A stretch of 5,108 nucleotides of DNA from Asaia bogorensis (GTDB taxonomy: Bacteria > Pseudomonadota > Alphaproteobacteria > Acetobacterales > Acetobacteraceae), in contig CAMCHA010000226.1 of the NCBI GenBank assembly GCA_945874515.1, positions 1 through 5,108 of the forward strand, read 5' to 3'. The notes under the pieces were generated by a model. That model was not told the origin of the DNA. It worked only from the letters and a program-made list of their open reading frames with translations, and did no database searches. Both the position numbers and the translations under genes were made by a program. Shown piece after piece: positions 1 through 5,108 of this stretch. Positions within the stretch are counted from its first letter, which is position 1. Each line of letters opens with the position of its first letter.

Positions 1-488
1 CGTGTGAGATATTCCAGCGCGCATTTGGAAGCGCCATAAGGCACACCATTGCCGCGATGCACTTCCGCCGCCGCTGAGGTGACATTGACGATCGAACCCC
101 GCCCTGCGGCCGCCATGGCGCGGCCAATGCCCTGCATCAGCCGAAAGGGGGCACGGGTATTGACGCCGAGGATCTTGTCCCATTCTGCGCCGGTCACATC
201 CATGATGGGAATGAAGGGATAAATGCCGGCATTATTGATCAGCACCTGCGGCGCATCCGTGGCGATGGCAGTCGCGATCAGCCCATCAATTGCACTATCA
301 TCAGTGAGATCGACCGGATGCGCCACGGCGCAACCAGGCGGCAGCGCCTTGGTCAGCGCCGCCAGCGCGGTGACATCGTGATCAACCAGCAGCAATTGCG
401 CGCCCTCTGCCGCGAAGGCGCTGGCAAGCCCCCGGCCATACACGCCGGCCGCGCCGGTGATGACCACTTTCTGCCCCGCAAAGCGCAT
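1..488 (-). CDS. SDR-family NAD(P)-dependent oxidoreductase, N-terminal part (runs off left edge)
   Basis: Reading the minus strand from the ATG at 488 gives 162 uninterrupted codons to the window edge, so the C-terminal third is missing. The translation is a classical short-chain dehydrogenase/reductase. The nucleotide-binding loop TGAAGVYGRG is at residues 11-20, and an acidic residue after beta-2 (VD, Asp36) favours NAD(H) over NADP(H). Asp60-Leu61 is the adenine-contacting pair and NNAG is at 85-88. The catalytic tetrad is complete: Asn110, Ser138, Tyr151 and Lys155 (YGASK). The protein is expected to be cytoplasmic and to oxidise an alcohol or reduce a ketone; the substrate is unknown because the substrate loop is outside the window. 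A purine-rich ribosome site lies 9 bases before the start. It is divergent from the dioxygenase operon, so it may share its regulation and pathway, but this is inference. The odd point is Val16 in place of the usual third-motif glycine. The family call is very safe; the specific reaction is not assignable. Confidence 0.95.
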   Translation of the reverse strand, partial: MRFAGQKVVITGAAGVYGRGLASAFAAEGAQLLLVDHDVTALAALTKALPPGCAVAHPVDLTDDSAIDGLIATAIATDAPQVLINNAGIYPFIPIMDVTGAEWDKILGVNTRAPFRLMQGIGRAMAAAGRGSIVNVTSAAAEVHRGNGVPYGASKCALEYLT

Positions 489-497
489 GTCGCCGTT

Positions 498-506
498 CCC
501 CCCTTT
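498..506 (-). promoter_or_regulatory. Ribosome binding site of the SDR gene
   Basis: On the minus strand the sequence AAAGGGGGG lies 9 bases before the ATG at 488. It is the only good Shine-Dalgarno match near this start, and the SDR homology begins a few residues after that ATG, so it fixes the start. Confidence 0.7.
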
Positions 507-667
507 AGCGGGATGCAGGATGCGCCGATGCGGGCGGCTCGCCAAGTCTCTGGGGATTGCCGAATGGGGCAGAGCAGTGCCAGCATCCCCGTCAAGAGAA
601 AAGCTTGGGGAAACGTCTCCTGCGTTGCCGTTGGGCGCGCGCGGATGGGCGCTTCCCCGCATTTGCG

Positions 668-673
668 AAGGGG
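668..673 (+). promoter_or_regulatory. Ribosome binding site deciding the dioxygenase start
   Basis: AAGGGG sits 6 bases before the ATG at 680. This picks that ATG over the in-frame TTG at 557, which would add 41 residues that do not resemble the family N-terminus. Confidence 0.75.
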
Positions 674-679
674 TATGCC

Positions 680-1579
680 ATGCTGACCGTGACCAATAAT
701 GATGCCGTGCTGGGTGCCAGCGTCACCGGTGTCGATTTATCGAAGCCGCTGTCGGATAAGGATTTTGCCGGCATTCTGCGGGCACTTGGCGAAAGGGGTG
801 TTCTGCGCTTTCCGGGCCAATTGCTGGAACCGGCGGCGCTGCGCGATTTTTCTCTGCGCTTCGGCAGCATCCAAACCACGCTGACCGGCAAATTCCAGGA
901 TGCCAATGTGCCGGAAGTCGGTATTCTCTCCAACATCGTTGAAAACGGGCAGCCGATTGGGCTCGCGGATGCCGGGCAGGATTGGCACACGGATATGTCC
1001 TATCGCGACACGATGGGCTTCGTGAATGTGCTGAACGCGCATCAGGTGCCGCATCGCGATGGCAAGCCGCTGGGCAATACTGTTTTCGCCAATATGCACG
1101 CGGCCTATGAAACCCTGGACCCGGCGCTGAAGGAAAGGCTCGCCAACGCTACGGCGACGCATGATTTCAACAAATTTTGGGACAATATGTGCAAGCGCCC
1201 CGGCAGCACCCGCCCGCCACTGACAGCCGAACAGCGCGCCAAGCGCCCGCCTTCTGTGCATCCGGTTTTCATGACGCATCCGATCACGGGGCGGAAGGTG
1301 CTCTACTGCAATCCGGGCTATGCGATCCGCATCAATGAGCTTTCAGAAGCCGAAAGTGATGTGGTGCTTGAAGCGCTGTTTGCTCATCAATTGGAAGCGC
1401 GCTTCCTGCACACCCATGTCTGGAGCGTGGGTGATGTGCTGATTTGGGATAATATTGGCACGCTGCATAATGCGCTGCCGGATTACGGGCCGAATGAACA
1501 CCGCCTGATGAAGCGCTGCCAGGTAATGGCGGACCGCGTGTTCCAATCTGATTTCATCCAGCGCGCGCTGGCAGCCTAA
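680..1579 (+). CDS. TauD/TfdA-family Fe(II)/2-oxoglutarate-dependent dioxygenase
   Basis: The 299-residue product is close to the usual 280-300 of the TauD/TfdA family, cytoplasmic enzymes that couple 2-oxoglutarate decarboxylation to hydroxylation of a substrate, often releasing a leaving group such as sulfite or an aldehyde. The N-terminus has the family opening GASVTGVDLSKPLS (residues 12-25), followed by GERGVLRFPGQ (37-47). The iron-binding facial triad is visible: His103 and Asp105 in DWHTDMSY, and the distal His263 in WDNIGTLHNA. Arg275 and Arg279 (HRLMKR) follow the distal His by 12 and 16 residues, about where TauD has its 2-oxoglutarate- and substrate-binding arginines. The segment HPVFMTHPITGRKVLYCN (194-211) is also typical. 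The start at 680 is chosen from the ribosome site and from where family similarity begins. It is first in a tight four-gene operon. Family members act on taurine, aryloxyacetates, sulfate esters, carnitine-type compounds and others; substrate residues cannot be matched to any of these, so no gene symbol is given. Confidence 0.93.
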   Translation: MLTVTNNDAVLGASVTGVDLSKPLSDKDFAGILRALGERGVLRFPGQLLEPAALRDFSLRFGSIQTTLTGKFQDANVPEVGILSNIVENGQPIGLADAGQDWHTDMSYRDTMGFVNVLNAHQVPHRDGKPLGNTVFANMHAAYETLDPALKERLANATATHDFNKFWDNMCKRPGSTRPPLTAEQRAKRPPSVHPVFMTHPITGRKVLYCNPGYAIRINELSEAESDVVLEALFAHQLEARFLHTHVWSVGDVLIWDNIGTLHNALPDYGPNEHRLMKRCQVMADRVFQSDFIQRALAA

Positions 1580-1584
1580 GGGGG
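1578..1584 (+). promoter_or_regulatory. Ribosome binding site overlapping the dioxygenase stop codon
   Basis: AAGGGGG begins inside the TAA stop at 1577-1579 and lies 7 bases before the ATG at 1592. Ribosomes finishing the dioxygenase would sit on the next start, which suggests translational coupling. Confidence 0.7.
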
Positions 1585-1591
1585 CCTAATC

Positions 1592-2380
1592 ATGCGCTGG
1601 ATTCGCTTCACCGCCGAAGACCGCACCCGCTATGGCATTCTGGAAGGCGACCGCATTCTTGAAGTGCAGGGCAGCCCTTTCGATGGCTATGAGAAAACCA
1701 GCCGCAAGCATGATCTGGCGGCGGTGAAGATTGAAGTGCCGGTGATGCCGCGCACCTTCTACTGCGCCGGGCTGAATTATGTTGAACACGTGAAGGAAGG
1801 TGCGGCGAAGCGCGGCGAGGTGCCCAATATTCCAGCCAAACCGGATATGGGCTACCGCGCCAGCAATGCGCTGATTGCGCATAATGAGACCGTGATCATC
1901 CCCGCCGATGCGACCGAGAAGATTCACTATGAAGGCGAGCTTGTCGCGATAGTGGGTAAGAAGGCCAAGAACCTGTCAGAGGCCGAGGCGCTAAGCTGCA
2001 TCATGGGTTGGACCATCGGCAATGATGTCAGTGAACGTACCTGGCAAAAAAGCGACCGCACCTTCTGGCGTTCCAAGAATGCCGACACGTTCAAGCCCAT
2101 GGGCCCCTGGATTGAAACTGATTTTGATATGGAAGCAGCGCGCACCGATGTGCGGCTGAATGGGGAAATCACCACCAGCTTTGAAACCGGCCATATGCTG
2201 TTTTCCACCGCGGTCTTCATCGCGGCGATGACGCGGTATCTGACACTTTATCCTGGTGACGTGATCTGGATGGGCACGGATGGCGTTTCACCGGATGTGA
2301 AATCCGGCGATGTGGTGGATATTGAAATCACTGGTATTGGCCATTTGACCAATCCCTTCCTGCGCGCCAGCGCGTCATAA
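1592..2380 (+). CDS. Fumarylacetoacetate hydrolase (FAH)-family enzyme
   Basis: The 262-residue product matches the single-domain FAH superfamily (about 220-290 residues), metal-dependent enzymes that hydrolyse acylpyruvates or fumarylpyruvate-type compounds, decarboxylate oxaloacetate, or hydrate/isomerise diketo acids. It has a short N-terminal beta region (1-50) and then the catalytic fold. FYCAGLNYVEHVKEG (56-70) carries His66 and Glu69, matching the His-x-x-Glu catalytic dyad of acylpyruvase-type members such as FAHD1. The metal ligands are Glu114 and Glu116 (HYEGE) and Asp145 (GNDVSER). Lys162 and DTFKPMGPW (165-173) form the substrate-side segment, and GTDGVSPDVKSGDVVDIEITGIGHL (228-252) is the closing motif, with a rather short loop between GT and GD. 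It starts 12 bases after the dioxygenase stop. The metal-site residues argue for an active enzyme, probably a C-C hydrolase or decarboxylase acting on a 2-oxo acid made earlier in the pathway. The exact substrate is unknown, and a hydratase role is not excluded. Confidence 0.93.
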   Translation: MRWIRFTAEDRTRYGILEGDRILEVQGSPFDGYEKTSRKHDLAAVKIEVPVMPRTFYCAGLNYVEHVKEGAAKRGEVPNIPAKPDMGYRASNALIAHNETVIIPADATEKIHYEGELVAIVGKKAKNLSEAEALSCIMGWTIGNDVSERTWQKSDRTFWRSKNADTFKPMGPWIETDFDMEAARTDVRLNGEITTSFETGHMLFSTAVFIAAMTRYLTLYPGDVIWMGTDGVSPDVKSGDVVDIEITGIGHLTNPFLRASAS

Positions 2381-2384
2381 GGGG
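2379..2384 (+). promoter_or_regulatory. Ribosome binding site overlapping the FAH-family stop codon
   Basis: AAGGGG starts within the TAA at 2378-2380 and is 7 bases from the ATG at 2392. The arrangement is the same as at the previous junction and again supports coupled translation. Confidence 0.7.
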
Positions 2385-2391
2385 CAGCACC

Positions 2392-3474
2392 ATGGATGTC
2401 GCCGCCGATAAGGTCCGCGCGCAGATTGAAGCCATTCTGCTGTCTTGGGGGATGGAACCAGACTTGGCCGCCACCACCACGGAAGCCATGACGGAAACCG
2501 ATTTATTCGGCGTGGATAGCCACGGCATTTCCATGCTGATGACTTATGAAAAACGCTGGCAGGAAGGCAAGCTGAAGATCAATGCGCGGCCCAAAATTGA
2601 ACGCCGCACTTCCTGCACCGCGCTGATTGATGCAGGTGCTGGGCTTGGGCATCCGGTTTCCAGCTATGGCATGAATCTGGCCGTGGATATGGCAAAGGAA
2701 GCCGGGCTTGGCGTGGTGGGTGTGCGCAATTCGCATCACTTTGGCGCAGCCGGCGTTTATGCGCGTATCGCGGCGCGGCGTGGCGCCATTGGCCTGGTCA
2801 CCAGCGCGACACGCGGCGTGACCATGGTGCCAACGCGCGGCGCGAAGCCTGTGCTTGGCACCAATCCCATCGCTTTTGCAGCACCTGCCGGGCGCAACCT
2901 GCCCTTCGTCTTGGATATGGCCACCACCACCACGGCGGCGGGCAAGGTGAAGGTCTATGATTTGAATGAACGCGCCATGCCTGCCGGTTGGGTGGTGGAT
3001 GGCGCCGGCAAGCCCATCACCGATGCCAAGCGCGGCATGAAGATTTTGCATGAAGAACCAGAGGGCGGTTTGTCACCGCTTGGTGGATCGCCAGAAATGG
3101 CCAGCCATAAGGGCTACGGCCTGGCGATGATGGTGCATATTCTGGGCGGCACTTTGGTCGGTTCTTCCTTCTCCCCCATTCGCAACCGCGCGCAAAAGCC
3201 GGATGATCCCGATGATATCGGACATTTCTTCATGGCGATTGACCCTGGTGCCTTCCGTGCGCCGGGTGAATTCGAAGCCGATCTGGATGCGGTGATTGAA
3301 GAATTGCACGCAACCCCGGCGGCGGATCCTGCAAAGCCCGTGCTGGTCGCGGGCGATCCGGAAGAAGCGGAACGTCAGCGCCGCTTGCAGCATGGCATCC
3401 CTATTCCACCCGCTTTGGATCAACATATCCGTGCGATCTGCGCCCGTTCCGGCGCAGCATATCTGTTGAGCTGA
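2392..3474 (+). CDS. Ldh2/Mdh2-family (malate/L-lactate-type) NAD(P)-dependent oxidoreductase
   Basis: The 360-residue product belongs to the Ldh2/Mdh2 family, which includes ureidoglycolate, sulfolactate and L-malate dehydrogenases and the cyclic imino acid reductases (DpkA type). This family has its own NAD(P)-binding fold, not a classical Rossmann domain. Visible motifs in order are DLFGVDSHGI (37-46, with the conserved Ser43-His44 pair), DAGAGLGH (80-87), VRNSHHFGAAG (111-121), GTNPIAFAAP (156-165), VLDMATTTTAAGKV (173-186, Asp175 likely catalytic by analogy with the family), GLSPLGG (226-232) and SHKGYGLAMMV (238-248). GHFFMAIDP (277-285) and the C-terminal HGIPIPP (334-340) complete a full-length member; nothing is missing. 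It should interconvert a 2-hydroxy acid with a 2-oxo acid, or reduce a cyclic imine. Third in the operon, it may process a product of the FAH-family enzyme or of the dioxygenase. Substrate and cofactor preference cannot be decided from the sequence, so a malate or lactate name should not be taken literally. Confidence 0.93.
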   Translation: MDVAADKVRAQIEAILLSWGMEPDLAATTTEAMTETDLFGVDSHGISMLMTYEKRWQEGKLKINARPKIERRTSCTALIDAGAGLGHPVSSYGMNLAVDMAKEAGLGVVGVRNSHHFGAAGVYARIAARRGAIGLVTSATRGVTMVPTRGAKPVLGTNPIAFAAPAGRNLPFVLDMATTTTAAGKVKVYDLNERAMPAGWVVDGAGKPITDAKRGMKILHEEPEGGLSPLGGSPEMASHKGYGLAMMVHILGGTLVGSSFSPIRNRAQKPDDPDDIGHFFMAIDPGAFRAPGEFEADLDAVIEELHATPAADPAKPVLVAGDPEEAERQRRLQHGIPIPPALDQHIRAICARSGAAYLLS

Positions 3475-3477
3475 GGA
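3473..3477 (+). promoter_or_regulatory. Ribosome binding site overlapping the dehydrogenase stop codon
   Basis: GAGGA overlaps the TGA at 3472-3474 and is 9 bases before the ATG at 3487. This is the third junction with a Shine-Dalgarno sequence built into the preceding stop, though with a different core from the other two. Confidence 0.7.
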
Positions 3478-3486
3478 AGCACCGCC

Positions 3487-5043
3487 ATGAAGCGCCTGCT
3501 GCTTGCTGCCCTTGTCGCTTCCATGCCTGCCATGGCGCAGAACCTGCGCATGGGGGTGGGGGCGCAGATCACCTCGGCCGATCCGCATTTCCATAATATC
3601 TCGCCCAATAACGCCTACGCTTCCATGGTTTTCGACAATTTATTGGAAACGGATGCCAAGGCGCGGCTGATAGGTTCCTTGGCGGAAAGCTGGAAGCCGG
3701 TGGGCGACGATGCTTGGGAATTCAAGCTTCGCCGCGGTGTGCGCTTTCACAATGGATCGGACTTCACTGCGGAAGATGTGGCCTTTACGTTGGAACGCAT
3801 TCCGCTGGTGGTGAATAGCCCAGGTTCCTTCCGCACCTACACGCAAGCAATCACGGGCGTGGAGATCATTGATTCCCACACGCTGCGCTTCCGTACCAAT
3901 GGGCCGGCGCCATTGCTGCCGACCGATCTGGCGCAAGTGCCCATGCTGGACCGTGAAACGCACCAAGGTGCCACGACCGAGGATTTCAACGCTGGCCGTG
4001 CCGCGATTGGCACCGGGCCTTATCGCATGATGGCCTATCGGTCTGGGGATCGGGTTGAATTGCAGCGCTTTGACGGCCATTGGCGCGGTCGCCCCGCCTG
4101 GCAGAGCGTTGATTACCGCATGATCACCAATGATGCGGGCCGCACTGCCGCACTGCTCGCGGGTGATATTGATATCATTGATCAGGTGCCGACATCGGAT
4201 ATTGAACGCCTCAGGCGTGATCAGCGCATTGCACTCAGTGAAATAGACAGCATGCGCTTCATCTATTTCGCACTGGATCACATGCGGGATGGACCGACGC
4301 CTTTCATTACCGATAATGACGGCAAGCCTTTCGCGCGCAATCCATTGCGGGATGTGCGCGTGCGCCAGGCACTTTCCCTTGCCATTGACCGCCCGGCGAT
4401 TGTGGCGCGCGTGATGGAAGGCGCGGCGAGTGCCACGCGCCAGGTGATGCCGGAAGGCGCTTTTGGCTATGTGCCGGAACTCGCGGTTTCGCGCGCTGAT
4501 CCGGACCAGGCGAAGAAGCTGCTGGCGGAGGCGGGCTATCCGAATGGCTTCCGCCTGACACTGCATGGGCCGAATGATCGCTACCCGAATGATGCGCGCA
4601 TCGCGCAGGCGGTCGGGCAGATGTGGACGCGGATTGGCATTCGCACCCAGGTGGATGTGGCGCCCTACGCCAGCTTCATCGCCAAAGCCTCGCGCCAGGA
4701 ATTTTCGGTGTTTCTGGTTTCCTGGGGCAGTTCAACGGGCGAACCCATGGCGGGGTTACGTTCTATCGCTGCCACTTATGACCGCGCGCGTGGCACGGGT
4801 TCGGTCAATCGCGGGCGCTATTCCAACCCGGAATTCGATACGCTGCTGGCCAGTGCCGCACGGGAATTGGATGCGCCGAAGCGCGAAGCCCTGCTGCGGC
4901 AGGCAACGCGGGTGGTGGTGGAAGATGCCGGCATCATCTCCACCCATTTGCAGAAGAACATCTGGGCGATGCGCCGCGGCCTCGCCCATGATTCCCGCGT
5001 AGATGAAAGAACGCGCGCGCAGGATGTAATCCCTGCGCGCTGA
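3487..5043 (+). CDS. ABC transporter substrate-binding protein, family 5 (peptide/nickel/opine type)
   Basis: The 518-residue product has the size and signatures of family 5 solute-binding proteins (DppA/OppA/NikA-like), periplasmic receptors that hand a solute to an ABC permease. A short signal peptide is seen: MKR, a hydrophobic run (4-14), then a probable signal peptidase I cleavage after Ala-Met-Ala at 15-17. There is no lipobox cysteine, and I see no cysteine in the whole protein, so it should be soluble in the periplasm. The family signature spans about 66-104: LAESWKP, EFKLRRGVRFHNG, DFTAEDVAFTLERI. Later marks are GTGPYRM (176-182), VRQALSLAIDRPAIV (292-306), AKKLLAEAGYPNGF (342-355) and the C-terminal helices around 448-480. 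It follows the dehydrogenase by 12 bases and is the last gene of the operon. No permease or ATPase gene is present in the window, so its transporter partner is unknown. The ligand cannot be predicted; the family binds peptides, sugars, opines, metal chelates and other small molecules. Confidence 0.95.
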   Translation: MKRLLLAALVASMPAMAQNLRMGVGAQITSADPHFHNISPNNAYASMVFDNLLETDAKARLIGSLAESWKPVGDDAWEFKLRRGVRFHNGSDFTAEDVAFTLERIPLVVNSPGSFRTYTQAITGVEIIDSHTLRFRTNGPAPLLPTDLAQVPMLDRETHQGATTEDFNAGRAAIGTGPYRMMAYRSGDRVELQRFDGHWRGRPAWQSVDYRMITNDAGRTAALLAGDIDIIDQVPTSDIERLRRDQRIALSEIDSMRFIYFALDHMRDGPTPFITDNDGKPFARNPLRDVRVRQALSLAIDRPAIVARVMEGAASATRQVMPEGAFGYVPELAVSRADPDQAKKLLAEAGYPNGFRLTLHGPNDRYPNDARIAQAVGQMWTRIGIRTQVDVAPYASFIAKASRQEFSVFLVSWGSSTGEPMAGLRSIAATYDRARGTGSVNRGRYSNPEFDTLLASAARELDAPKREALLRQATRVVVEDAGIISTHLQKNIWAMRRGLAHDSRVDERTRAQDVIPAR

Positions 5044-5050
5044 TTTTATT
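5015..5050 (+). terminator. Intrinsic terminator at the end of the operon, overlapping the binding-protein stop
   Basis: A perfect 9-bp inverted repeat, GCGCGCAGG (5015-5023) and CCTGCGCGC (5032-5040), encloses an 8-base loop and is followed at once by TGATTTTATT (5041-5050). The stem lies in the last codons of the gene and the stop codon forms the start of the T-rich tract. On the opposite strand the same stem is followed, after GCG, by TTCTTT, so it may also stop convergent transcripts, less efficiently. The T run is interrupted, so some read-through is possible. Confidence 0.75.
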
Positions 5051-5108
5051 ACTGCGGCGCGCTGCCTGCGGGTGCCGGTGTCTTCATCATCGTCCCCGTC
5101 ATGGGGAT
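5049..5108 (-). CDS. C-terminal tail of a convergent reading frame, unidentified (runs off right edge)
   Basis: Reading the minus strand into the window from the right edge gives 19 codons ending in TAA at 5051-5049, directly followed by a second in-frame TAA. The tail is rich in Pro, Ala and Met (ending KTPAPAGSAPQ), a common style for the disordered C-terminus of a small exported or hypothetical protein. Its stop is 5 bases from the stop of the binding protein, which fits convergent genes sharing a terminator. The fragment is too short to recognise a family, and it could be a chance open frame, though the tandem stops and the position favour a real gene end. Confidence 0.4.
   Translation of the reverse strand: MPMTGTMMKTPAPAGSAPQ

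Larger units (their letters stand above)
489..679. promoter_or_regulatory. Divergent intergenic/promoter region between the SDR and the dioxygenase operon
   Basis: This 191-base gap separates two divergently transcribed genes and must carry a promoter in each direction unless transcripts come from outside. The best visible element is a minus-strand TTGACG at 595-590, a good -35 match, but no convincing -10 hexamer follows at 16-18 bases, so the SDR promoter call is weak. No clear sigma70 promoter is visible on the plus strand. Two imperfect inverted repeats could be operators: GGGGATTGC (552-560) against GCATCCCC (583-590), matching apart from one extra T, and GGCA (568-571) against TGCC (578-581) with a 6-base spacer. 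These are visible in the sequence; their regulatory role is inference, and no regulator gene is in the window. Confidence 0.5.

Noticed and set aside
655..673. Possible hairpin (CCC-CGC with GCG-GGG) covering the dioxygenase ribosome site, as a riboswitch-like control
   Set aside because: The pairing is only two 3-bp blocks separated by a 3-base bulge. This is too weak to support regulation without structure or conservation data.
557..679. Upstream in-frame TTG start adding 41 residues to the dioxygenase
   Set aside because: The added residues are basic and low-complexity, unlike the TauD/TfdA N-terminus, and there is no good ribosome site before 557. The ATG at 680 has AAGGGG at 6 bases and begins right before the family homology.
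318..686. Plus-strand open frame over the SDR 5' end and the intergenic gap
   Set aside because: It overlaps, antisense, the conserved N-terminus of the SDR, has an Arg/Gln-rich composition and shows no family motif.
737..1279. Minus-strand open frame of 180 codons inside the dioxygenase gene
   Set aside because: It lies antisense to the dioxygenase motifs and shows no recognisable domain; it is explained by GC-rich codon bias.
3640..4566. Long open frame (308 codons) on the minus strand inside the binding-protein gene
   Set aside because: It is fully antisense to a clearly recognisable family 5 binding protein. Its translation has the His/Arg-rich, motif-free look of a reverse-frame shadow in GC-rich DNA.
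5011..5020. Short alternating GC run as a tandem repeat
   Set aside because: It is five CG units within coding sequence and forms the left arm of the terminator stem, so it needs no separate explanation.
1..5108. CRISPR arrays, insertion sequences, tRNA/rRNA genes, defence or phage genes
   Set aside because: I looked on both strands and found no spaced direct repeats, terminal inverted repeats with a transposase, tRNA-like cloverleaf or characteristic protein motifs. Nearly all bases are explained by metabolic and transport genes.

Overview
The window reads as a piece of an alphaproteobacterial chromosome. The base composition is GC-rich, roughly 60% by eye, with GC-rich third codon positions, purine-rich Shine-Dalgarno sites and closely packed catabolic and transport genes. 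The gene set (TauD-type dioxygenase, fumarylacetoacetase-family enzyme, Ldh2/Mdh2-type dehydrogenase, family 5 solute-binding protein, divergent SDR) is common in Rhodospirillales and Acetobacteraceae-like soil bacteria. That placement is inferred from style and gene content; there is no rRNA or marker gene to prove it.

Layout. Bases 1-488 (minus strand) hold the N-terminal 162 codons of a short-chain dehydrogenase/reductase that runs off the left edge. Bases 489-679 are a divergent intergenic region that must hold the promoters for both directions; only weak promoter-like signals are visible. From 680 to 5043 four plus-strand genes follow with gaps of only 12, 11 and 12 bases: a Fe(II)/2-oxoglutarate dioxygenase (680-1579), a fumarylacetoacetate hydrolase-family enzyme (1592-2380), a Ldh2/Mdh2-family NAD(P)-dependent oxidoreductase (2392-3474) and a secreted family 5 ABC-transporter solute-binding protein (3487-5043). 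In each of the three junctions the Shine-Dalgarno sequence overlaps the previous stop codon, so this looks like one translationally linked operon. A perfect 9-bp GC hairpin followed by a T-rich run closes it and overlaps the last codons of the binding protein. Five bases after the last stop, the tail of a convergent minus-strand reading frame begins and runs off the right edge.

How the genes may work together (inference): the binding protein captures a small organic solute in the periplasm. Inside the cell the dioxygenase would hydroxylate or cleave it, the FAH-family enzyme would hydrolyse a C-C bond or decarboxylate a 2-oxo acid intermediate, and the Ldh2-type enzyme would interconvert a 2-hydroxy or amino acid with its 2-oxo (or imino) form. 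The divergent SDR could supply another redox step. The substrate cannot be read from the sequence. No permease or ATPase of the transporter lies in the window, and the terminator implies they are not co-transcribed downstream.

I see no mobile element, CRISPR array, RNA gene, phage gene or toxin-antitoxin pair. All full-length genes appear intact, with catalytic motifs present. This is best described as a well-formed but functionally unassigned catabolic/uptake operon rather than an evidently new kind of system.
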